Shown one piece after another: positions 8,977-16,322 of a stretch of DNA of 25,760 nucleotides. Where the stretch lies: assembly GCA_002339725.1 (NCBI GenBank), contig DDKN01000089.1:1-25760 (forward strand), read 5' to 3'. The stretch is from Thiobacillus sp. UBA2597. Its GTDB lineage: Bacteria > Pseudomonadota > Gammaproteobacteria > Burkholderiales > Thiobacillaceae. Under the pieces are notes generated by a model. That model saw only the letters and a list, made by a program, of their open reading frames with translations. It was not told the origin of the DNA and made no database searches. The translations under genes and the position numbers were made by a program. Every line of letters begins with the position of its first letter. Positions within the stretch are counted from its first letter, which is position 1.

Positions 8977-10185
8977 ATGAAGATTGCGTTCCGCGAAATC
9001 GAAGGCAAGAGCCAGGGCTACTGGGGGCTGTTCGCCGTGCTGGCGATCCTGGCCGCACTCGGCGTCGGCTCGGCCCTGTATATGGAACATCACGGCCACA
9101 TCGTCACCGGCATGGACAACCAGATCGTCTGGGGTCTGCCGCACGTGTTCGCCGTGTTCCTGATCGTGGCGGCCTCGGGCGCGCTCAACGTGGCCTCGAT
9201 CGCCACGGTGTTCGGCAAGACCCTGTACAAGCCGCTCAACCGCCTGTCCGGCCTGCTCGCCATCGCCCTGCTGGCCGGCGGTCTGATGGTGCTGGTGCTC
9301 GATCTGGGCCGCGCCGACCGCCTGATCGTGGCCATGACCTATTACAACTTCAAATCCATCTTCGCCTGGAACGTGATCCTGTACAACGGCTTCTTCGCCA
9401 TCGTGATCGCCTACCTGTGGACCATGATGGACCAGAAGGGCGGCCGCTGGTACAAGCCGGTCGGCCTGCTCGCCTTCGTCTGGCGCCTGATCCTGACCAC
9501 CGGTACCGGCTCGATCTTCGGTTTCCTGGTCGCGCGCGAGGCCTACGACGCCGCCCTGCTGGCCCCGATGTTCATCGTGTTCTCGTTCAACTACGGCCTG
9601 GCGGTGTTCCTGCTGGTTTTGATGGGCTTTTACGCCGGCACCGGCCGCGCCCTGGGCGACAAAATGGTGCTCAGACTGAAGAACCTGCTTGGCGTGTTCA
9701 TCGCGGCCAGCCTGTACTTCGTGTTCGTCTACCACATCACCAACCTCTACTTCACCAAGCATCATGGGCTGGAGGCCTTCATCCTGATGAACGGCGGCAT
9801 CCACACCCTGATGTTCTGGGTGGGTCAGGTGGTGCTGGGCTATCTGCTGCCCATGGCCATCCTGTTCCACCCGGGCCTGGGCAACAGCCGGGCCTGGATC
9901 GCGCTGGCCGCGCTGCTGGCGATCCTGGGTGGCCTGGCCCAGATGTACGTCACCATCATCGGCGGCCAGGCCTATCCGATCGACCTGTTCCCCGGCTTCG
10001 AGGTCAGCAGCAGCTTCTACGATGGCGTGGTGCATCCCTACACCCCGAGCGCGCTGGAACTGATGCTCGGCCTGGGCGGTGTCGCCGTCGCCCTGCTGAT
10101 GGTGGCCTTCGCGGTCAAGGTGCTGCGCTTCCTGCCTGAGCGCCTGGACGACGAAACCGTCGCCGCCCTGCACGGGGCCAAGTAA
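8977..10185 (+). CDS. dsrP: NrfD-like membrane subunit DsrP
   Basis: This 402-residue polytopic membrane protein of the NrfD/PsrC family has around nine or ten hydrophobic segments. It is the quinone-interacting anchor of the periplasmic DsrO/DsrJ arm of the complex. AAAGGAAA lies upstream of the ATG. A short stem begins on the first base after the stop codon and a strong terminator follows at 10236-10271, so the main dsr transcript probably ends here. Confidence 0.95.
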   Translation: MKIAFREIEGKSQGYWGLFAVLAILAALGVGSALYMEHHGHIVTGMDNQIVWGLPHVFAVFLIVAASGALNVASIATVFGKTLYKPLNRLSGLLAIALLAGGLMVLVLDLGRADRLIVAMTYYNFKSIFAWNVILYNGFFAIVIAYLWTMMDQKGGRWYKPVGLLAFVWRLILTTGTGSIFGFLVAREAYDAALLAPMFIVFSFNYGLAVFLLVLMGFYAGTGRALGDKMVLRLKNLLGVFIAASLYFVFVYHITNLYFTKHHGLEAFILMNGGIHTLMFWVGQVVLGYLLPMAILFHPGLGNSRAWIALAALLAILGGLAQMYVTIIGGQAYPIDLFPGFEVSSSFYDGVVHPYTPSALELMLGLGGVAVALLMVAFAVKVLRFLPERLDDETVAALHGAK

Positions 10186-10201
10186 CCCGCCTTCCGGCGG
10201 G
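10186..10201 (+). other. Short stem abutting the dsrP stop codon
   Basis: CCCGCC pairs with GGCGGG across a TTCC loop and starts on the base directly after the dsrP TAA. It is small but perfect. It may protect the 3' end of the message ahead of the downstream terminator (inference). Confidence 0.5.
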
Positions 10202-10235
10202 TGCCGGCGCAGCCATGCAGCAGCTCGATTCCCTT

Positions 10236-10271
10236 CGCAAAACCGACCAATTTGGTCGGTTTTGCGTTTTT
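10236..10271 (+). terminator. Intrinsic terminator between dsrP and dsrN
   Basis: A 31-base palindrome (10236-10266) can form a stem of 13-15 perfect pairs and is followed directly by TTTTT. This is the only classic stem-plus-T-run terminator recognised in the window. It lies 12 bases before the dsrN start, so dsrN needs read-through or a promoter inside the terminator region or dsrP. Confidence 0.85.
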
Positions 10272-10283
10272 GGCGCTTGAGCC

Positions 10284-11672
10284 ATGGCCCACGTCTATCT
10301 TTCCGCCGCGCACAAGTCATCCGGCAAAACCACGCTGACCCTGGGTCTGGCCCGCGCGCTGAAAAACCGGGGACATCAGGTCCAGGTGTTCAAGAAGGGA
10401 CCGGACTACATCGACCCGATCTGGCATTCCCATGCCGCCGGCCGACCCTGCTACAACCTCGACTTCCACCTGATGCAGCGCGCCGAGATCGAGCAGTTGT
10501 TCGCCCGGCATGCCAGCACCGCCGAAATCAGCCTGATCGAGGGCAACAAGGGCCTGTACGACGGCATGGATCTGGAAGGCAGCGACAGCAACGCCGGCCT
10601 GGCCAAACTGCTGCAGGCACCGGTGGTGCTGGTGATCGACTGCCAGGGCATCACCCGCGGCATCGCTCCCCTGCTGGTCGGCTACCAGGCCTTCGATCCG
10701 GCCATCCGCTTCGGCGGCATCATCCTCAACAAGGTGGCCGGCCCCCGTCACGAGCAGAAGCTGCGCGCCGCCATCGAGCGCTACACCGGTTTCAGGGTAC
10801 TCGGCAGCCTGCCGCGCGATGACCGGCTGGAGATCGTCGAACGCCATATCGGCCTGATTCCGGGCAACGAATCGGCCGAGGCGGAAACCAAGATCGAGAC
10901 CATTGCGGCCCAGGTCGCGGCGCGCATCGATCTCGACGCCCTGCTCGAAATCGCCCGACAGGCCCCGTCACCCCGCCCCCCGGCGGCGAGCGCGCCGGCC
11001 AGCCCGGCCGAGCCGCTTCGCATCGGCATCCTGCGCGACCGTGCCTTCGGCTTCTACTACAACGAAGACCTCGACAGCCTGCGCGCATCCGGCGCCGAGC
11101 TGGTGCCCATCGATGCCCTGCACGATAGCCGCCTGCCCGAGATACAGGGCCTCATCATCGGCGGCGGTTTTCCCGAGGTGTTCATGCGCGAGCTGAGTGC
11201 CAATGCCGGCCTGCGCGCCGACGTGCGCCGGGCGGCCGAGGCCGGCCTGCCGATCTACGCCGAGTGCGGCGGTCTGATGTACCTGGCCCGCAGCATCCAC
11301 TGGCAGGGCCAGCGCGCCGAGATGGTCGGCCTGATCGCAGCCGATGCGGTGATGGGTGAGCGTCCGGTCGGCCGCGGCTATGCCGAGCTGGTCAGCACCG
11401 GCCAGGGCCCCTACCTGCCACCGGCCGGCACCCTGCTGCCTGCCCATGAGTTCCATTATTCGCATCTGGAAAACCTGGCTGACGCCCCCATCTATGCCTA
11501 CGATGTCCGGCGCGGACACGGCATCGATGGCCGCCAGGATGGTATCGTCTACAAGAACGTGCTGGCCTCCTACTGTCATTTCCGGGGGTCAGGACCGAAC
11601 GGGTGGATTGGCCGCTTCATCACCCAGGCGCGCCATATCGCTCGCCACAACCCGGCTGCCCGTGCGGCCTAA
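10284..11672 (+). CDS. dsrN: Siroheme amidase DsrN (CbiA-like, glutamine-dependent)
   Basis: This 462-residue protein resembles cobyrinic acid a,c-diamide synthase. The P-loop is H10-K-S-S-G-K15-T-T. The C-terminal glutamine amidotransferase domain carries the nucleophile C328 in Y-A-E-C-G-G and H432 in S-Y-C-H-F. It is proposed to amidate siroheme to the siroamide form used by DsrAB, using ATP and glutamine. A proline/alanine-rich linker (about 227-243) joins the domains. No clear ribosome binding site is visible before the ATG, and a strong terminator lies 12 bases upstream, so expression is probably lower than that of the structural genes. Confidence 0.95.
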   Translation: MAHVYLSAAHKSSGKTTLTLGLARALKNRGHQVQVFKKGPDYIDPIWHSHAAGRPCYNLDFHLMQRAEIEQLFARHASTAEISLIEGNKGLYDGMDLEGSDSNAGLAKLLQAPVVLVIDCQGITRGIAPLLVGYQAFDPAIRFGGIILNKVAGPRHEQKLRAAIERYTGFRVLGSLPRDDRLEIVERHIGLIPGNESAEAETKIETIAAQVAARIDLDALLEIARQAPSPRPPAASAPASPAEPLRIGILRDRAFGFYYNEDLDSLRASGAELVPIDALHDSRLPEIQGLIIGGGFPEVFMRELSANAGLRADVRRAAEAGLPIYAECGGLMYLARSIHWQGQRAEMVGLIAADAVMGERPVGRGYAELVSTGQGPYLPPAGTLLPAHEFHYSHLENLADAPIYAYDVRRGHGIDGRQDGIVYKNVLASYCHFRGSGPNGWIGRFITQARHIARHNPAARAA

Positions 11673-11690
11673 TTTTTAGAGGACAGAAAC

Positions 11691-12050
11691 ATGATTACCG
11701 TAACCAAGGCTGCCGCCGAACAGATTCGTCAGGCCGCGGTGCAGAACGACTCCGAGAACATGGGCCTGCGCATCGCCGCCAAGGTCAATCAGGAAGGCAT
11801 GCTGGAGATCGGCATGGGCTTCGACCAGGAACGCAGCAACGATTCGGTCAGCGACCACTGGGGCATCACCGTGCTGATCAATGCCCAGAGTGCACCCTAT
11901 CTCAACGAAGTGACCCTGGACTTCGCCGAGGTCGCCCCCGGCCAGATGGGCTTCGTCTTCTCCATGCCCGAACCGGAAGGTGGCGGCGGCGGCTGCGGCT
12001 CCGGTGGCTGCGGCTCCGGCGGCTGCGGCTCCGGCGGCTGCGGCAGCTGA
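11691..12050 (+). CDS. dsrR: A-type scaffold-like protein DsrR with Cys-Gly-Ser tail
   Basis: This 119-residue protein has the IscA/HesB fold region at residues 1-95 and no cysteine in that core. This agrees with known DsrR proteins, which lack the scaffold cysteines. The tail (97-119) is a repeat of C-G-S-G-G with cysteines at 102, 107, 112 and 117, encoded by a 15-base unit. A. vinosum DsrR affects dsr expression after transcription; whether this tail binds metal is unknown. AGAGGA precedes the ATG, 18 bases after dsrN. Confidence 0.9.
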   Translation: MITVTKAAAEQIRQAAVQNDSENMGLRIAAKVNQEGMLEIGMGFDQERSNDSVSDHWGITVLINAQSAPYLNEVTLDFAEVAPGQMGFVFSMPEPEGGGGGCGSGGCGSGGCGSGGCGS

Positions 12051-12065
12051 TGTAGCGAAGAGCAG

Positions 12066-12113
12066 GGGGGCGGATACAGAAGGTCGGATCGGTTCACGAC
12101 CTTATCCGCGCCC
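12066..12113 (+). other. Long hairpin between dsrR and cysG
   Basis: CGGATA (12071-12076) pairs with TATCCG (12103-12108) and AGGTCG (12081-12086) pairs with CGACCT (12097-12102). There is a 4-base bulge, a 10-base loop and a G/C extension at the base with one mismatch. No T-run follows; the downstream bases are C-rich heptads. It may attenuate or protect the dsrR 3' end. Confidence 0.6.
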
Positions 12114-12114
12114 G

Positions 12115-12142
12115 CTCTCCCCTCCCCACTCCCGACTTTCCC
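12115..12142 (+). repeat. Degenerate heptad repeat upstream of cysG
   Basis: Four consecutive seven-base units read CTCTCCC, CTCCCCA, CTCCCGA and CTTTCCC. They share the CTC-C-A pattern of the right arm in the dsrC-dsrM gap. The block ends 7 bases before the cysG start. Confidence 0.55.
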
Positions 12143-12149
12143 GAAGCAG

Positions 12150-13586
12150 ATGGACTACTTACCGATATTCCTGGATATCCGCGGCCGCAAGGGCCTAGTG
12201 GTGGGCGGCAGCGAGGTGGCCGCGCGCAAGGCCGCGCTGATGCTCAATGCCGGCGCCGAAGTGACCGTGCTGAGTCCCAGCCCCCTGAGCCCGGCCTTCG
12301 CCCAACTCGAGGGGGCCGAACGCATCCGCCACAAACAGGCCCAGTTTTCGCCGGCCGAGCTCGACGGGCATGAACTGGTCTACGCCGCGACCGAGAATGA
12401 GGCATTGAACCGCCAGGTCTATAAGGCCGCCCGCGCACGGCACCTGCCGGTCAACGTGGTCGACACCCCCGAGCTGTGCAGCTTCATCATGCCCTCGATC
12501 ATCGACCGGACGCCGATCCTGGCCGCCATCGCCAGCGGCGGCGAGGCGCCGGTGCTGTCGCGTATGTTGCGCGCCCGGCTGGAGACCTTGATCCCCTCCA
12601 GCTATGGCCGTCTGGCGCATCTGGCCGGCCGCTTCCGCGACAAGGTGCGGGCCCGCTTCCCCAATGCCAACGAGCGGCGCCAGTTCTGGGAGAAGGTCTT
12701 CCTCTCGCCCATCGCCGAAATGGTGTTCGCCAGCCGCGAGCAGGATGCCGAGGTGGCCCTGAACCGTCTGCTGGAAAGCGAAACGCCCGAACTGCCCAGC
12801 GGCGAGGTCTATCTGGTCGGCGCCGGCCCGGGCAACCCGGACCTGCTCACCTTCCGCGCCCTGCGCCTGATGCAGCAGGCCGACGTGATCGTGCACGACC
12901 GCCTGGTGACCCAGCCCATCCTCGACATGTGCCGGCGCGATGCCGAGCGCATCTACGTCGGCAAGGAGCGCGACAACCACGCGGTGCCGCAGGAGGAGAT
13001 CAACCTCCTGCTGGTGCGCCTGGCCAAGGCGGGCAAGCGGGTGCTGCGCCTCAAAGGCGGCGACCCCTTCATCTTCGGCCGCGGCGGCGAGGAGATCGAG
13101 ACCCTGACCGAGCATGGCGTGCCGTTCCAGGTGGTGCCGGGCATCACCGCCGCCTCGGGGGTGGCCTCCTATGCCGGCATCCCGCTCACCCACCGCGATT
13201 ACGCCCAGTCGGTCGCCTTTGTCACCGGCCACCTGAAGGACAACACGGTCAACCTCGACTGGGACTCGATCGGCCGGCCCAACCAGACCCTGGTGATCTA
13301 CATGGGCCTCAAGGGCATCGACGCGCTCTGCCGGGGCATGATCGAACACGGCATGGCGCCGGACACCCCGGCCGCCATCGTGCAACAGGGCACCACGCCG
13401 AACCAGCGCGTGGTCACCGCCACCCTGGCCACGCTGCCACAGGCCGCGGTGGCGGCGCGGCTGCAGCCGCCCACCCTGATCATCGTCGGTCACGTGGTCA
13501 AGCTGCACGAGAAGCTGTCCTGGTTCAAGCCCGAAGACCGGGCCGCTGCCACCCCGCTCGACCGGCCCGCGCACCTCAATATGTAG
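12150..13586 (+). CDS. cysG: Siroheme synthase CysG (multifunctional)
   Basis: This 478-residue protein has the full CysG architecture. Residues 1-210 form the precorrin-2 dehydrogenase/sirohydrochlorin ferrochelatase half, with a nucleotide motif around G19-G20-S-E-V-A-A-R-K-A and the conserved D105 in V-V-D-T-P-E. Residues 218-478 form the uroporphyrinogen III methyltransferase half, with G-A-G-P-G-N-P-D at 224-231 and a later K-G-G-D-P-F motif. It makes siroheme for DsrAB and possibly for assimilatory enzymes. Its place next to dsrN fits dedicated cofactor supply. The upstream ribosome binding site is weak. Confidence 0.96.
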   Translation: MDYLPIFLDIRGRKGLVVGGSEVAARKAALMLNAGAEVTVLSPSPLSPAFAQLEGAERIRHKQAQFSPAELDGHELVYAATENEALNRQVYKAARARHLPVNVVDTPELCSFIMPSIIDRTPILAAIASGGEAPVLSRMLRARLETLIPSSYGRLAHLAGRFRDKVRARFPNANERRQFWEKVFLSPIAEMVFASREQDAEVALNRLLESETPELPSGEVYLVGAGPGNPDLLTFRALRLMQQADVIVHDRLVTQPILDMCRRDAERIYVGKERDNHAVPQEEINLLLVRLAKAGKRVLRLKGGDPFIFGRGGEEIETLTEHGVPFQVVPGITAASGVASYAGIPLTHRDYAQSVAFVTGHLKDNTVNLDWDSIGRPNQTLVIYMGLKGIDALCRGMIEHGMAPDTPAAIVQQGTTPNQRVVTATLATLPQAAVAARLQPPTLIIVGHVVKLHEKLSWFKPEDRAAATPLDRPAHLNM

Positions 13587-13593
13587 GCCTATA

Positions 13594-13618
13594 GTGAGAG
13601 CAGTCCGCCTGCTCTCAC
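13594..13618 (+). other. Perfect hairpin just before the deacetylase start codon
   Basis: GTGAGAGCAG (13594-13603) pairs with CTGCTCTCAC (13609-13618) across a TCCGC loop. The stem ends one base before the ATG at 13620. There is no room for a separate ribosome binding site, and the only purine-rich bases are locked in the 5' arm. It could be the 3' structure of cysG, a translation switch, or both. Confidence 0.65.
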
Positions 13619-13619
13619 C

Positions 13620-14558
13620 ATGACCTGCGCCTATATCAGCCATCCCGCCTGCCGCCTGCACGATATGGGCGGCGGCCATCCGGAAAGCCCGCAACGCCTC
13701 GCCGCCATCGAGGCGGCCCTGCGCGCGGAAGGCTGCTGGGATCGGCTCAGCCATCTGGAAGCCCCCCGCGCGCCACGCGCCGCCCTCCTGCGCGTGCATG
13801 CCGAGGCCCATGTCGCAGCGCTCGAGGCGCACGCGCCGGAACACGGCCTGATCGAACTCGATCCCGACACCGCCATGAACCCGCACAGCCTGGAGGCGGC
13901 CCATCGCGCCGCCGGCGCCGGCCTCTTGGCGGTGGACCGGATCATGGCCGGCGAGATCGCGACGGCCTTCTGCGCAGTGCGCCCACCCGGGCACCATGCC
14001 ACGCGCAACCGGGCCATGGGCTTCTGCCTGTTCAACAACCTCGCCGTCGCCGTGGCGCACGGCCTGGCCGCGCATGGCTTGTCCCGCGTGGCCATCGTCG
14101 ATTTCGACGTGCACCACGGCAACGGCACCGAGGCCATCTTCAGCCAGGAGCCGCGCGTGCTGCTCTGTTCCAGCTTTCAGCACCCGCACTACCCCTACTG
14201 CGGTGCAGATACCGTGAGCGACCATATCATCCCGCTGCCGCTGCCGCATGGCACCGCCGGGCCACAGTACCGCGCCGCCTTCGCGGCCAGGCTGCTGCCC
14301 GCGCTGGAGGCTTTCCAACCGGAATTCGTCTTCTGCTCCGCCGGCTTCGACGGCCACCGCGACGACCCGCTGGCCGGCTTCAATCTGGTCGAGGCCGACT
14401 ATGCCTGGATCACCGAGCAGGTGATGGCGCTCGCCAACAGGCATGCGCACGGCAGAGTGGTGTCGTTTCTGGAAGGCGGCTACAACCTGCACGCCCTGGG
14501 GCGCAGCGCAGCGGCGCACATCCGGGTGCTGGCCGGATTCAATACTCCGGCTGCATGA
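13620..14558 (+). CDS. Histone deacetylase family (AcuC-like) amidohydrolase
   Basis: This 312-residue zinc-dependent deacetylase-fold protein shows the hallmark R-P-P-G-H125-H126 (catalytic histidine pair). The zinc ligands D163 and H165 are in D-F-D-V-H-H-G and D244 is in G-F-D-G-H. E-G-G-Y288-N carries the transition-state tyrosine. Bacterial members act on acetylated proteins, polyamines or other amides; the substrate here is unknown. It starts 33 bases after cysG on the same strand. The 3' end overlaps the convergent flavoprotein gene by 20 bases. Family assignment is firm; substrate and any link to sulfur oxidation are not. Confidence 0.92.
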   Translation: MTCAYISHPACRLHDMGGGHPESPQRLAAIEAALRAEGCWDRLSHLEAPRAPRAALLRVHAEAHVAALEAHAPEHGLIELDPDTAMNPHSLEAAHRAAGAGLLAVDRIMAGEIATAFCAVRPPGHHATRNRAMGFCLFNNLAVAVAHGLAAHGLSRVAIVDFDVHHGNGTEAIFSQEPRVLLCSSFQHPHYPYCGADTVSDHIIPLPLPHGTAGPQYRAAFAARLLPALEAFQPEFVFCSAGFDGHRDDPLAGFNLVEADYAWITEQVMALANRHAHGRVVSFLEGGYNLHALGRSAAAHIRVLAGFNTPAA

Positions 14559-16230
14559 CGATATAGCCGGTCGGACACTCCTGGGCGCAAAGGCCGCAGC
14601 CCTTGCAATAGTCGTAATCGAACACGTAGTGGCTGCCGTCGCTCGCGCGCTCCCGCGTCTTGAGCACGGAACTGTCGGGACACAGGGTCCAGCAGTTGTC
14701 GCAGGCGAGGCAGTTGCCGCAGGACAGGCAGCGCCTGGCCTCGAGCGCCGCCTGGGCCGGTGCCAGGCCGCTTTCCACCTCCTGATGACACACCCGCTCC
14801 GCGGGCGGCAGCACTGCGGCTTCCTGGCGCGGCTGATGCTCGTAATAGTTGAGGTTGAGTTGCTCAAAACCGATGGTCGCGCGCGTCTCGGGATTCAACT
14901 CGCCCTGGCCGCGCAGGCGGCGCGCGATGGCGAGCGCGGCCCGGCGGCCGTCGCCCACGGCGGCACTCACCGTGCCGTGGTCGCCGCGGGCATCGCCCCC
15001 GGCGAACAGCTTGGCGCTGCCGGGCACCGCACCGCTGTAGGCATCGACCGGGATGAAGGGTCTGCCCTGGAGCAAGGGCTCGAAACCCTCGGCATCGACC
15101 TGCTGGCCAATGGCCGGGATCACCTCCTCCACATGCAGCACGCTCTCGGTGCCCTCGAAGGTGGTCAGCCGGGGACGGCCGTCGGCGCCGACCAGCTTCT
15201 TGGCGTGCACCATCTCGACCCCGATCACCTTGTTGCCCTTGAGCAGCAGCCGCCGCACGCTGCGATGCTCGTGCACCACCACCCCTTCCTCGATCGCCTG
15301 ACGCACCTCACGCTCGGCCGCCGGCATGGCATCGAAATCAGCCACACCGGGGCCGGGAATGCGCTCGTGGGTGATCAGGTGGACTTCCGCCGCCCCCAGC
15401 CGCTTCAGGATGCGGCCAAGGTCGACCGCCGTGTTGCCGCCGCCGACGATGGCTACGCTCCTGGGCGTGGCCACCGTACCCATGCGCATCCATTCGTGCA
15501 AAAGCTCGAGTCCGACGCGCAGGGTGTCGGGTACGGCGAAGCTCACATCCCAGCGCCGCCCCTTCTGGTTGCCAGGCCCGAGAAAGACGGCGGCGAAATC
15601 CTGCTCCAGCTCTTCCAGGGAGACGTCGCGGCCAAGCCGGGTGTGCGGTCGCCAGTCGAGGCCGAGTGCGAGCAGATGGGCGATCTCGCCCTCCAGCACC
15701 TCGGTCGGCAGGCGGTAATAGGGCAAGGCGCTGCGCAAGGTGCCACCGGCCTGGGGCAGGGCCTCGATCAGGCTGACCTTGAAACCCTGGCGCCGCAGGT
15801 GATAGGCGGCCGAGAGGCCGGCCGGCCCGGCGCCGACCACGGCCACCGCCGGCAGGGCGGCATCGAGCGGCGCCACGGGATAATCCCAGCCCTGCTGCAA
15901 GGCCATGTCGCCCAGATAGCGCTCCAGGCTATGGATCGCGATGGGCTGGTCGTAGCGCCCGCGATTGCAGGCGCTCTCGCACGGGTGGGGACAGACCCGG
16001 CCGCTGATGGCCGGCAAGGGGTTGGCGCTGACCAGGGCCTGCCAGGCGCCTTGCCAATCGCCGACATCGAAGCGGGCGATCCAGTCCTGGGCATCCTCGC
16101 CCGCCGGGCAGGCAGTGTGACAGGGGGCCGCGCGGTGTTGGTGCAGCGGCCGCATTACCCGCCAGGAGCCGGTGCGATTGGCGAGGCTGGTGCCGGGCAG
16201 GGCGATGGCGCCGCGGGTCAGTTTAGTCAT
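14539..16230 (-). CDS. DsrL-like NAD(P) flavoprotein with ferredoxin domain (2-oxoacid oxidoreductase electron subunit)
   Basis: This 563-residue protein resembles the glutamate synthase small subunit. N-terminal cysteines are C37, C41, C80, C84 and C88. The FAD site is G-A-G-P-A-G near 135 and the NAD(P) site is G-G-G-N-T-A near 265. The C-terminal clusters are C501/C504/C507/C510/C513/C517 and C542/C545/C548/C552, with spacing identical to DsrL, and both end C-P-T-G-Y-I-V-M. It lacks a match to DsrL C44 and has a shorter linker. It lies downstream of the alpha, beta and gamma 2-oxoacid oxidoreductase genes and probably replaces their ferredoxin subunit, coupling them to NAD(P). An analogous FAD subunit occurs in phenylglyoxylate dehydrogenase. 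The start is uncertain: no clear ribosome binding site is seen. Confidence 0.88.
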   Translation of the reverse strand: MTKLTRGAIALPGTSLANRTGSWRVMRPLHQHRAAPCHTACPAGEDAQDWIARFDVGDWQGAWQALVSANPLPAISGRVCPHPCESACNRGRYDQPIAIHSLERYLGDMALQQGWDYPVAPLDAALPAVAVVGAGPAGLSAAYHLRRQGFKVSLIEALPQAGGTLRSALPYYRLPTEVLEGEIAHLLALGLDWRPHTRLGRDVSLEELEQDFAAVFLGPGNQKGRRWDVSFAVPDTLRVGLELLHEWMRMGTVATPRSVAIVGGGNTAVDLGRILKRLGAAEVHLITHERIPGPGVADFDAMPAAEREVRQAIEEGVVVHEHRSVRRLLLKGNKVIGVEMVHAKKLVGADGRPRLTTFEGTESVLHVEEVIPAIGQQVDAEGFEPLLQGRPFIPVDAYSGAVPGSAKLFAGGDARGDHGTVSAAVGDGRRAALAIARRLRGQGELNPETRATIGFEQLNLNYYEHQPRQEAAVLPPAERVCHQEVESGLAPAQAALEARRCLSCGNCLACDNCWTLCPDSSVLKTRERASDGSHYVFDYDYCKGCGLCAQECPTGYIVMQPEY

Positions 16231-16235
16231 AGACA

Positions 16236-16270
16236 GTTGCCAGTCATCGGTTAGCCGTCATCAGTCGCTG
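16236..16270 (-). repeat. Degenerate heptad repeat between oxidoreductase beta and flavoprotein genes
   Basis: On the plus strand five seven-base units run GTTGCCA, GTCATCG, GTTAGCC, GTCATCA, GTCGCTG. They share GT at the start of each unit but not the CTC pattern of the two upstream blocks. The rest of the 92-base gap holds a CCGGATCCGG palindrome (16297-16306) and nothing coding. Confidence 0.5.
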
Positions 16271-16322
16271 GAACAGTGGCCGTCCATCGCTGCCCACCGG
16301 ATCCGGCGACTGCCCATTGCAA

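Noticed and set aside
13590..13595. TATAGT as a -10 element for the deacetylase gene
   Set aside because: No -35 element lies at a suitable distance, and the bases overlap the hairpin stem.
14443..16254. A 603-codon open frame on the plus strand opposite the flavoprotein gene
   Set aside because: The minus strand shows conserved FAD, NAD(P) and ferredoxin motifs. The plus-strand product is a Gly/Ala/His-rich shadow with no recognisable domain.
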